From: Magnetospirillum sp. XM-1 | GTDB taxonomy: Bacteria > Pseudomonadota > Alphaproteobacteria > Rhodospirillales > Magnetospirillaceae | Reading direction: 5' to 3' | Length of the DNA stretch: 64,000 nt | NCBI RefSeq assembly: GCF_001511835.1 | Contig: NZ_LN997848.1 | Span: 868,001-932,000, forward strand | Shown here: piece after piece, positions 18,777 through 26,486 of the stretch | Layout of the letters: the number at the start of each line of letters is the position of its first letter | Numbering within the stretch: the first letter of the stretch is position 1 | Program-made: the position numbers and the translations under genes | The notes under the pieces: generated by a model | The model's database searches: none | What the model was told of the DNA's origin: nothing | Seen by the model: the letters and a program-made list of their open reading frames with translations, nothing else

Positions 18777-20137
18777 CGATCACCATTAACCGCTACAAGC
18801 TGATGCATTGGCTTAACGCGCGCAAGGTCACGCCGATCATGGCGGCCGAGCGGGCGGGCCTGACCACCGCCGACATCGATCGCTTGCTGACGGGAACGGG
18901 TGGCCTCGAGTCAGACGCCGCACAACGGCTGGCTGGTGCTCTGCATGTGCCGGAAGGTTACCTCAGTGGCGACGACAGCTTGCCGGCGGTCATTTACGCA
19001 TCGCGCAAGGACGTGGAAGCGACCTGCCGCCCGGTGGACCGCGACGGGATCCATTTCTATAATTACTACACGCTGCCGTCCCCCAAGGGCCTGATCTGCC
19101 CGGTAATTCTCGACATCCTGTGCCCGGCCGACAAGCTGCCCAAGCAGAACAACGGCCATCTCGAACCGGCCATTACCGTCAATATCGGGCCGGGCGACAT
19201 CAATGGCCGCTGGGATGGCCGCTACGACGAGGGGCTGAACAACGATACGTGGCAGGTGATGCACCACAATCGCGGCGCCGAGTCCTGGGTGCTGGGAGAT
19301 TCCTACGTGGAGCCGTCGTTCTGCCCGCACACCTACTCCCTGGCGGGAACGCAGCCGGCGCAGATCCTGTCTTATACCATCAAGACCAGCCTCGAGGCGT
19401 TCCTGGCCCAAAGCAACGCCTGGTCGGACCATGCCTTCAAGGAAATGCTCGGCTCCTATGAGGGTAAGTCGTTCCCTGGGCGCACCTTGCTGACCCATAT
19501 GGATCGCCGGGGCTTCGACGCCGCGAGCCTGTCCAAGGCCAGCGGCATCGGGCTGAATGCGCTGACCGCCTTCCTGGACGGTGACGAGGACGCCATCGCC
19601 ATCCCCGAACTGAAGCGGCTGGGCGGCACGCTGGGCTGTGATTGGCGGCTGCTGCTGGCCCCTGTTCACGCCAACGACTCCGTCGGCAAGACCTGGGCGT
19701 CCATCGAGGATTCGGTGGCTTCCATCCGTCCCTACAAGAGCTACACCGTCGCGTCCCTGGCCATGGGCGCCCGGGTGCCCGACATGATCGGCCTGTTCAT
19801 GAAGGTCGCCAAGCCGGAGGATCAGGCCGAACTGGATCTGGTTGAACCCAGCGCCACCCATTATCTGGTATCGGGCGGGGCCATGACCTTGCGCTGGATG
19901 GCCGAGGACGGATCGGTGCAAAGCCGCTCCCTGGAGTATCGTGACGCCCTGTGGATCGGTCCCTATGTCCGCCACTCCTTCGCCGGCCAGGGTTCGCTGG
20001 TCAAGATGGGCAATGGTGAGGGCGTGAGCTATCTCAACCAGTTCGAACTGTCGAACACCTTCGAACTAGCCGATACCCTGAAGCGCGGCCGCCACGATCT
20101 GGCCGACTGGGGCTATGACGCTGGAGCCGAGAAATGA
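18773..20137 (+). CDS. phpD: 2-Hydroxyethylphosphonate dioxygenase (HEPD) family enzyme
   Basis: A 454-residue, mononuclear non-haem iron, double-cupin enzyme. HEPD cleaves the C-C bond of 2-hydroxyethylphosphonate to hydroxymethylphosphonate and formate; methylphosphonate synthase (MPnS) is the sister reaction. The stretch from RDGIHFYNYYTL through NNGHLEPAITVN to GPGDINGRW is almost the HEPD text as I recall it. Expected iron ligands are H129, E180 and H186, corresponding to H129/E176/H182 of the Streptomyces enzyme. Substrate residues R90, Y98 and N126 fall at identical numbers, and K18 matches K16. MPnS has glutamine in place of the glutamate, so E180 favours HEPD. The N-terminal 65 residues and a second segment near 245-290 are helix-turn-helix-like, as in the family. 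A strong AAAGGAG box precedes ATG 18773. Confidence 0.92.
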   Translation: MTITINRYKLMHWLNARKVTPIMAAERAGLTTADIDRLLTGTGGLESDAAQRLAGALHVPEGYLSGDDSLPAVIYASRKDVEATCRPVDRDGIHFYNYYTLPSPKGLICPVILDILCPADKLPKQNNGHLEPAITVNIGPGDINGRWDGRYDEGLNNDTWQVMHHNRGAESWVLGDSYVEPSFCPHTYSLAGTQPAQILSYTIKTSLEAFLAQSNAWSDHAFKEMLGSYEGKSFPGRTLLTHMDRRGFDAASLSKASGIGLNALTAFLDGDEDAIAIPELKRLGGTLGCDWRLLLAPVHANDSVGKTWASIEDSVASIRPYKSYTVASLAMGARVPDMIGLFMKVAKPEDQAELDLVEPSATHYLVSGGAMTLRWMAEDGSVQSRSLEYRDALWIGPYVRHSFAGQGSLVKMGNGEGVSYLNQFELSNTFELADTLKRGRHDLADWGYDAGAEK

Positions 20138-21540
20138 TGCAGTCCCTGCTGATCGGAGGACGGTGGCTGGAGGGTGACCGGGTTTCGGACATCCGCAGCC
20201 CCTGGGATGCCAAGGTGGCCGGCACCATCGCCCGTGCCACCGCCGCCCAGGCCATTGAAGCCGCTGCCCTGGCCCAGGCTTACCGTTCGCCCCTGACGGC
20301 GTTCGAGCGGGCGGGTATCCTGGCCCGCACTGCCGATCGGGTCGAGGCGGAAGCCGCCGATTTCGCCCGTTCCATCGTTGCCGAATCGGGTCTGGCCTTG
20401 AAAGAGGCTGGCCGCGAGGTGGCGCGTGCAGTCACTCAACTGCGGGTCTGCGCCGAGGAAGCCAAGCGAATCACCGGCGAGAGCATGGAAACCGACGTCA
20501 CGTCGAGCAACGGGCCCAATATCGCCTTCACCCTGCGCGAACCCGTCGGTCTGGTTTGCGCCATCACTCCCTTCAACCGGCCGCTGAATCAGGTGGTGGT
20601 GAAGTTGGGCCCGGCCATTGCCGCCAATTGCAGCGTTATCTTGAAACCGTCCGAAAAGACACCGCTGACCGCCCTGCGTTTCGTCCGCACTCTGATCGAG
20701 TGTGGATTGCCGCCGGAAATGGTCTCGGTGGTCACCGGTGATCCCGCCGAAATCGGCGATGCCCTGGTCACCTGTCCCCATGTGGATATGGTGACATTCA
20801 CCGGCAGCGGTGCTGTCGGCGAACATATCGCCCGTAAGGCCGGGATGATCCGCACCGCCTTCGAACTGGGGGATTCCGGCGCGTTGATGGTGATGGAGGA
20901 TGCCGACCTGGCGGCAGCGGTGAAGGTTGCGGCCCCCGGGGCCTTCGCCACGTCGGGCCAGTCGTGCCGCGGCATCAAGCGTCTGCTGGTGCACGAGGCC
21001 GTGGCCGATGCCTTCGCTGCCGCCCTGGCCGCCGAGGCCGGGCGCATGAAGGTCGGGGACCCCTGGGATCCCCAGACCGACATGGGTACCGTGATCAACG
21101 AGGGCGCCGCCCTGGAAATCGAGCGGCGTGTCGCCGATGCGGTGAGCGGCGGCGCCAAGGTGGCCTATGGTCACCGTCGTGAAGGTGCCCAGTACTGGCC
21201 CACGGTGATCGACCACGTGGATCATACCGCGCCATTGGTTCAGGCGGAGACCTTCGGTCCTTGCGCGCCCATCATCCGGGTTCGTGATTTCGAGCACGCC
21301 CTGGAACTGGCCAACGCCACGCCCTATGGCTTGCAGACCGGACTGTTCACCCGCGACATCGGTCGTGCGATGACCGCCATTCGGAGCCTGCGCACGGGGG
21401 CAGTGATCATCAATGGCGGCCCGCAATTCGAGGCTCCGAATATCCCCTTCGGCGGCGTCAAGAAAAGCGGTCTCGGTCGCGAGGGCGTCAAATACGCCAT
21501 ACAGGAGATGACCATCGTGAAAACGGTTGTGCTGCCATGA
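20134..21540 (+). CDS. Aldehyde dehydrogenase, possibly phosphonoformaldehyde dehydrogenase (PhpJ-like)
   Basis: A 468-residue NAD(P)-dependent aldehyde dehydrogenase with an intact active site: N148 in ITPFNRP, E244 in FELGDSG and the nucleophile C278 in SGQSCRG. FTGSGAVGEHI is the cofactor loop, and the C-terminal PFGGVKKSGLGREG is canonical. The usual ELGG reads ELGD, a modest departure. The start overlaps the HEPD stop by four bases, and the stop overlaps the next dehydrogenase by four. In phosphinothricin biosynthesis PhpJ oxidises phosphonoformaldehyde to phosphonoformate, and the gene order here would allow that. The family is firm, the substrate inferred from context only. Other acyl aldehydes are possible. 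Confidence 0.85.
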   Translation: MMQSLLIGGRWLEGDRVSDIRSPWDAKVAGTIARATAAQAIEAAALAQAYRSPLTAFERAGILARTADRVEAEAADFARSIVAESGLALKEAGREVARAVTQLRVCAEEAKRITGESMETDVTSSNGPNIAFTLREPVGLVCAITPFNRPLNQVVVKLGPAIAANCSVILKPSEKTPLTALRFVRTLIECGLPPEMVSVVTGDPAEIGDALVTCPHVDMVTFTGSGAVGEHIARKAGMIRTAFELGDSGALMVMEDADLAAAVKVAAPGAFATSGQSCRGIKRLLVHEAVADAFAAALAAEAGRMKVGDPWDPQTDMGTVINEGAALEIERRVADAVSGGAKVAYGHRREGAQYWPTVIDHVDHTAPLVQAETFGPCAPIIRVRDFEHALELANATPYGLQTGLFTRDIGRAMTAIRSLRTGAVIINGGPQFEAPNIPFGGVKKSGLGREGVKYAIQEMTIVKTVVLP

Positions 21541-22559
21541 GCGCCTTCAAGATCGTCTATACCGACCCCATGTGGGCGGTCGGCGCCGATGGCGAGATCG
21601 ATCCGGGCTCCGCTGCGCTCGAGCGTGCGGTTTATGGTTCCGAGGCCGAGTTGGTCCTTGGCCGCTACGAGGCCGGGGCCTTCGTCAAGGAAGGCCCGGC
21701 CTTCCTTGATCTGGTCCGCGGCGCGGATGCCCTTGTCATCTATCGCGCCCAGATCACGCCCGAGGTGGTGGCCGCCATCAAGCCGAGTTGCAAGGTGGTG
21801 GCGCGCCAGGGTGTCGGCTTCGACAACCTCAATGCACCGTTGCTGGCCGCCAACGGTATCTATGGGCTGAATGTTCCCGATTACTGCGTGGATGAGGTCA
21901 CGACCCACACCCTGTCCCTGGTGCTGGCCCTGGAGCGTCAGTTGTGCCTGCAGAATCAGCGCCTGAAAGGCGGCACCTGGAATATTTTCGACGGCGGCTA
22001 TCCCCGGCGGACCAATGATCTGACTGCCGGCATCATCGGCTTCGGCCGCATCGGGCGGGCCAGCGCGCGCAAGCTGCAGGCGTTTTATGGGCGGGTCCTG
22101 GCCTACGATCCTTACGTCCATAACGACCTGATGCGCGGCTACGGCGTCACCAAGTGCGATCGCCTGGAAGACCTGCTGGGCCAAAGCGATGTGGTGGTCA
22201 TCCATGCCCTGCTCGACGACGGCAGCAAGTTCATGATCAACCGCGAAAGCATCGCCTCGATCCGACAGGGAGCCCTGCTGGTCAATACGGCGCGCGGCAA
22301 TCTTGTGCAGCCCGAGGCCGTCCTGGATTCCTTGCGCGAGGGACGGCTGGGCGGCTATGGCTCGGACGTGTTCACGCCCGAGGATCCCAACGAGCATCCC
22401 ATCAACCGCCAGATCCTGGGCTTCGACAACGTGGTGGTGACGTCCCACCGGGCCTTTTTGTCTGATACCGCCGAGCGCAGCCAGCGCACCCGGGTCGCCG
22501 AGGAAATCCGACGCGTGCTGAGGGACGGCCAGCCGCCGCTGTTCGGCCGTCTGGCCTAG
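21537..22559 (+). CDS. D-2-hydroxyacid dehydrogenase, possibly hydroxymethylphosphonate dehydrogenase (PhpE-like)
   Basis: A 340-residue NAD-dependent dehydrogenase of the D-isomer 2-hydroxyacid/CtBP-like family. The Rossmann motif is GFGRIG near residue 166, and the catalytic triad R253 (NTARGN), E282 (TPEDPN) and H304 (TSHRAF) is complete. In the phosphinothricin pathway the homologous PhpE oxidises hydroxymethylphosphonate to phosphonoformaldehyde, the step between the HEPD and aldehyde dehydrogenase reactions. Finding this family beside HEPD and an aldehyde dehydrogenase makes that the leading hypothesis. It is the last gene of the overlapping set; an IS remnant follows within about 130 bases. 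A role on another 2-hydroxyacid is the main alternative. Confidence 0.85.
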   Translation: MSAFKIVYTDPMWAVGADGEIDPGSAALERAVYGSEAELVLGRYEAGAFVKEGPAFLDLVRGADALVIYRAQITPEVVAAIKPSCKVVARQGVGFDNLNAPLLAANGIYGLNVPDYCVDEVTTHTLSLVLALERQLCLQNQRLKGGTWNIFDGGYPRRTNDLTAGIIGFGRIGRASARKLQAFYGRVLAYDPYVHNDLMRGYGVTKCDRLEDLLGQSDVVVIHALLDDGSKFMINRESIASIRQGALLVNTARGNLVQPEAVLDSLREGRLGGYGSDVFTPEDPNEHPINRQILGFDNVVVTSHRAFLSDTAERSQRTRVAEEIRRVLRDGQPPLFGRLA

Positions 22560-22689
22560 CACTACTTTGGTAGCTTAGGCTTCCCGCTCCGCAGGATGGA
22601 TGATTCTGGGATGGTCCGCTCTCGAAGCGATCGGATAAGATCGCTGCTCTTTGCGAGGGGGAGAGGAGCGTTAACCACCTATGGGCACT

Positions 22690-23100
22690 GCTGTTGGGGC
22701 GTGGCCTCATCATGGCGCAGGGGCGACAGAAGTTGGAAAAGGAACAACCCGGCATTCTGGCCGACGAGGCGTCGGGCTGGAGCGAGTGCATCCGCACGTT
22801 GCTCCGCGATCTGCGCGAGGAATGGCAGAGGTTGGACGAGCGGATCACTGCCTCCGACACCGAAGTTCATCTTCTTGGCCCGTACCGACGAGGCGTTCCG
22901 TCGGCCGACCTCGGTGCCCGGCATCTGCGCCATCAACGCGATGGCACTGGCGGCGCGTTTGCCCGTGGCCGGGATATGACCGCTTGGCTCGGGCCGGTGT
23001 CGCGCCAGATGACCACAGGCGGCAAACCTAGACGGCTCGGCATCAGCAAGCGCGGCAATCGCCACCTGCGCAGAAATCTGATCCACCGGATAGCCACATG
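22690..23100 (+). pseudogene. Frameshifted remnant of an IS110-type transposase
   Basis: Only the C-terminal half of a transposase is recognisable, in two alternating frames. One frame gives the coiled-coil-like LEKEQPGILADEASGW up to about base 22865. A second gives RTDEAFRRPTSVPGICAINAMALAARL (about 22878-22970). The first frame then resumes with GRDMTAWLGPVSRQMTTGG and ISKRGNRHLRR to about 23100. The PGI..., GRDxAAWLG and GGKxRLxGISKRGNRYLR blocks are the Transposase_20 domain of IS110-family elements. At least two frameshifts and loss of the N-terminal DEDD domain make it inactive. The 130 bases before it (22560-22690) and the 75 after it hold nothing else I can name. Exact element ends are not identified. 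Confidence 0.72.
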
Positions 23101-23177
23101 TATTTTGAAGTTTGTTAAAAATATCGACTTTGTACTGATGGGAAATCAGTGCATTGATTTAGGGTGCGGGGTGTGCC

Positions 23178-24041
23178 ATGAAAAGTAAACCATCAATTAT
23201 GTGTAGATTTAAATTCTTCATCGGCCATCTTTTTGTCAAGGTACTGCACAGATGTCTGTGTATTGCTCAGAAGCAAGAGCGCAATGTAAAAGCAATTAAT
23301 AAATATATGGCTGACCTCGAGTCAAATCCGCTGGAGAGATCATTCGATATTTATGATCCCGACTATGATGCCCGTCTGTGGAGAGGGTACCGGAAGGTTA
23401 TTCTGGAGTTTAGTCCAGAACAGCATGAAACTACATTTCGCGCACATTTCATGCGGAATGAGTTGATCACTCTGATTGCTGAAGATCCCTCCATAAAGAC
23501 CGTCATCAACGTCGGATCCGGATATGGGTGGCTAGAAAGCGAAGTGGCAGCGGCTTGCCCCGCTGTCAACGTGGTCGGCCTCGACCGTCGCCAGTCAGAG
23601 TCAAACGCCAAGGAATTTAATTCTTCAGAGAGAAGCAATCTTTCTTATGTTGATGTGGATGACATCTTCAAGAATATTGAGGAAAATCCTGATCTATACA
23701 ATGGCGCTGTAATTGTATTTGTGAATGTTCTCCATATTTTTCTACCCATGTTTATGGATAAGCTATTCAAGGCGCTGGGGGATGCAAAGATCGGATATGT
23801 GGCGCTGTGGGAGCCTTGTGGTTTCAGCCGCAGGACAGGTAAGTTCTATGAATTTACGGATGAAGAGAAGCCGGCAACCTATTATTATGGCTCGGATAAT
23901 GATTATGTTCTAATTCATAATTATCCGAATATTCTGCGCAGAGGTGGGCTCAAGGTAATCAAGAGCCGTGTTGCTCCGCAAGCAACGGAGCTTCTGCAAC
24001 AGCATCATGTCGCTTATTTCCTGGGCAAGCGCGGCATTTAG
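23178..24041 (+). CDS. SAM-dependent methyltransferase-like protein in AT-rich DNA
   Basis: A 287-residue protein with a class I methyltransferase core. VINVGSGYGWLESEVA (about residues 112-127) is motif I, VVGLDRR the acidic end of strand 2, and IVFVNVLHIF the motif IV region. The first 20 residues are hydrophobic/basic and may form a membrane-proximal helix. The gene is strikingly AT-rich beside its neighbours (many aat, att and tat codons) and lies just after the IS remnant, so it was probably acquired separately. It runs towards the minus-strand EamA gene. The substrate is unknown; methylation of a glycan or a small metabolite is equally possible. Confidence 0.6.
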   Translation: MKSKPSIMCRFKFFIGHLFVKVLHRCLCIAQKQERNVKAINKYMADLESNPLERSFDIYDPDYDARLWRGYRKVILEFSPEQHETTFRAHFMRNELITLIAEDPSIKTVINVGSGYGWLESEVAAACPAVNVVGLDRRQSESNAKEFNSSERSNLSYVDVDDIFKNIEENPDLYNGAVIVFVNVLHIFLPMFMDKLFKALGDAKIGYVALWEPCGFSRRTGKFYEFTDEEKPATYYYGSDNDYVLIHNYPNILRRGGLKVIKSRVAPQATELLQQHHVAYFLGKRGI

Positions 24042-24129
24042 CAATCGGGCCCTCGGGGAACCCGACGCTGATCGCCGGGCCACCGTGAGCCGGGGGAGAC
24101 GCGCGTCAATGAGTTTATGGCCCAATGGC

Positions 24130-24987
24130 CTAACCCCAGTGAATCAGGGCGGCGCCGCAGCAGACTGCGAAGGCGGCGGCCACGCGGCGCCGTCCAAACG
24201 GCTCGCCAAGCGCCAGCGCACCGATGGCAGCCGCCAGGATGACGCTGGTTTCGCGCAGGGCCGCCACATGGGCCATGGCCTGTGACTGCATGGCCCAGAT
24301 GACGATGCCGTAGGCGACCAGGGACACGACACCACCGCCTAGTCCGGTGATCAAGGCACGGCGGGGGAAGGCCTGGGCCAGGGCCTTGCGCCGCAGCCAC
24401 AAGGTGGCCGACATGAGCGGCACCGCTTCAAGGATATGCAGCCACAGGACATACGAAATGGCGTTCGTGGTACGTCGCACCCCTAGCCCATCAATGACCG
24501 AATAGGCGGCGATTCCCACCGCAGTGGCCAGGGCCAGGGCCAGGGCGCGAGTCTCGCCGGCGGTGGCGTTGCGTCCCAGCAGCGGCGTCACGGCGGTTCC
24601 GACGATGGCCGCTGAAATCAACGCCACGCCGGCCACTTCCGCGGACGAGCCGGCTTCGCCTGCCACCAGCCAGGCGCCAAGCGCCACCAGGGCCGGGGCG
24701 CTGCCCCGGGCCACGGGATAGACCAGGCTGAGGTCGCCGTTGTGATAGGCAAGAACCAGGGTGCTGCAATAGATGACGTGCACCACCAGCGATACCGCCA
24801 GGAAGGGGAGGCAGGCCGCATCGGGGAGGGGGACGAACAGGGCTGCCGGCAAGGCCGCCAGACCCGCCCCGACGCAAACCAGCGCCTGCATGGCGAGTTT
24901 GTCGTGGCTGACCTTGATCAGGGTATTCCATGAAGCGTGCAGAAGCGCAGCAAGTAGGACTAGCCCGAAGGTCCATGAATCCATCAT
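24130..24987 (-). CDS. EamA/DMT-family membrane transporter
   Basis: The only convincing minus-strand gene. The 285-residue product has about ten hydrophobic segments and two EamA repeats; LLAALLHASWNTLIKVSHDK at the N-terminus is typical of the family. Start codons at 24987 and 24984 follow an AGGAGA box about ten bases away; an upstream in-frame methionine at 25032 adds hydrophilic residues and is less likely. It is convergent with the AT-rich methyltransferase and divergent from the gene at 25079, with only about 90 bases for two promoters. EamA carriers move metabolites; some relatives are annotated as phosphonate-utilisation associated (TIGR03340), which would be worth testing here. Confidence 0.8.
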   Translation of the reverse strand: MMDSWTFGLVLLAALLHASWNTLIKVSHDKLAMQALVCVGAGLAALPAALFVPLPDAACLPFLAVSLVVHVIYCSTLVLAYHNGDLSLVYPVARGSAPALVALGAWLVAGEAGSSAEVAGVALISAAIVGTAVTPLLGRNATAGETRALALALATAVGIAAYSVIDGLGVRRTTNAISYVLWLHILEAVPLMSATLWLRRKALAQAFPRRALITGLGGGVVSLVAYGIVIWAMQSQAMAHVAALRETSVILAAAIGALALGEPFGRRRVAAAFAVCCGAALIHWG

Positions 24988-25078
24988 CGAAAGTCGTCTC
25001 CTGAATTTCAGCGTATAATCGGGGTGCGGCATGACGACGGCAATATCAATTCACCCATGACGTCAGGGGATCTCTTTG

Positions 25079-26362
25079 ATGACGCATACGAAGCCTGGGG
25101 ACCGCCTCGAAGCGGTGCTGGTTGATGTTCTTTCGCTGCTTCTTAAGGGGATCGTCTTGTTGGCGAGCCCGTTCGTTACCATTCGGATTGGCCTGATCGG
25201 CCATCGCTCGCTGGGTCGCCTGGTCGGGGCGATGGAGTATTACATCAGAACACGTGATCGCGGCATGTATGACCCGCGCGAGTATCACATCCTGGTTTCC
25301 GGGACTAATCCGGTGAATCGGCAAGTGCTCACCATGATCCGCCGCCGGTTGCCGGTGGTCTGCAGTGACCTGCTGTGGGTCTGGCTGAAGCGTATCCAGG
25401 AAAAGGGGCCGGTGCCGACCGAACCCACCCGCGCCGGTCCCCCCGCCCGGCTGCCTCTTTGGCTCAATCTCAGTCACACCGGCTTCATGGTGGAATGGGA
25501 GACTTGGCAGGCCGTTTCTGGCAGGCACGTCCTGATGCCGGAGGAGGAGCGTCGTGGCCGCGAGATCCTGCGTATCCTCGGTATCCCCGAGGGGGCGCGT
25601 TGGGTTTGCATGCATGCTCGTGATCTGGCCCATACCGATAATCCCGACTTTATCCGTCACATCGAGAATCCCTTGGCGCTTAACGATTTCAGAGACTGCG
25701 ACATCCAGAACTATCTGGTCGCCGCCGACTGGCTGACATCGCAAGGTATCTGGGTGGTGCGCATGGGAGCCCAGGTCGTGGGGCCGCTTGTCACGGATAA
25801 TCCGATGATTATCGACTACGCGTCGCGTTTCCGGCGGCACCTGCCGGATGCCGAATTCGCGGATGTATATCTGGCAGGGCGGAGCAAGTTCTTCCTGGGC
25901 TGTACCGCTGCGGTATTCTTCTATGCTAAGATCTTTGATGTGCCCATTTGTAATGTGGATATGGTGCCTTTGGCCGAGCCCGGCCGTCAGGCCGACGATA
26001 TCTTTATTTTAAAGAAATATTGGCACCGCCACGAAGAACGGTTCATGCGCTGGCAGGAAATGGTCGACCGGGGCTGGGATTGGCATCGGGCCGGCATCGA
26101 TCACTTCGCCAAACTGAAGGCAGAAGGAATCGATATCGTCAATAACTCTCCCGAAGAAGTCCTTGGAGCGGTGATGGAAATGAATGCCCGCATCGACGGA
26201 AGTTGGAAGGGCGAAGCTGACGATGCGGCGCTGCAGGCCGCCTTTCGGGGGCTATTCCCACACAACCATCCCATGACCGGCTTTCCAGGCTATGTCGGCG
26301 CGGATTTTTGCCGTCGCAACAGGGAGCTCCTTCCGGCGCTGGCGGGGGGGGAAAAGGGTTGA
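25079..26362 (+). CDS. Putative glycosyltransferase, TIGR04372-like (paralogue 1)
   Basis: A 427-residue protein with one hydrophobic stretch near residues 15-40 and a C-terminal sugar-transferase-like region. Family-like marks are IGHRSLGRLVGAMEYYI near residue 40, CMHARDLAHTDN near 180, the RDCDIQNYLVAADWL block and VVRMGAQV, followed by FFLGCTAAVFFYA. The ordered elements HARD - R-N-x-D-I-x-x-Y - I-R-M-G - FFLG match those in the gene at 29677, so the two are paralogues. I recognise these as the TIGR04372 family of putative glycosyltransferases from surface-glycan loci. The start at 25079 follows CAGGGGAT; a TTG three bases earlier is not needed. Donor and acceptor are unknown. Confidence 0.65.
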   Translation: MTHTKPGDRLEAVLVDVLSLLLKGIVLLASPFVTIRIGLIGHRSLGRLVGAMEYYIRTRDRGMYDPREYHILVSGTNPVNRQVLTMIRRRLPVVCSDLLWVWLKRIQEKGPVPTEPTRAGPPARLPLWLNLSHTGFMVEWETWQAVSGRHVLMPEEERRGREILRILGIPEGARWVCMHARDLAHTDNPDFIRHIENPLALNDFRDCDIQNYLVAADWLTSQGIWVVRMGAQVVGPLVTDNPMIIDYASRFRRHLPDAEFADVYLAGRSKFFLGCTAAVFFYAKIFDVPICNVDMVPLAEPGRQADDIFILKKYWHRHEERFMRWQEMVDRGWDWHRAGIDHFAKLKAEGIDIVNNSPEEVLGAVMEMNARIDGSWKGEADDAALQAAFRGLFPHNHPMTGFPGYVGADFCRRNRELLPALAGGEKG

Positions 26363-26486
26363 ATTTTTTTGACCGTTCATGCTATGAACCGGCCTCGGCA
26401 AGCCGCACCGATCAGGCCGAATCATTGCCTTACGTCCCGCTGTCGTCTCGACCGGCACCTTTCGCAGCAAGAACCGGCATCAGTTC

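Noticed and set aside
18773..20137. Methylphosphonate synthase as the identity of the HEPD-like gene
   Set aside because: The predicted iron ligand is glutamate (E180), as in HEPD, not the glutamine of MPnS, and the following oxidising genes fit hydroxymethylphosphonate.
26363..26486. Promoter with TTGACC at 26369 and an inverted repeat GTTCAT-gct-ATGAAC at 26375-26389
   Set aside because: There is no -10 box at a suitable distance from TTGACC, and a six-base palindrome is too weak to claim an operator.
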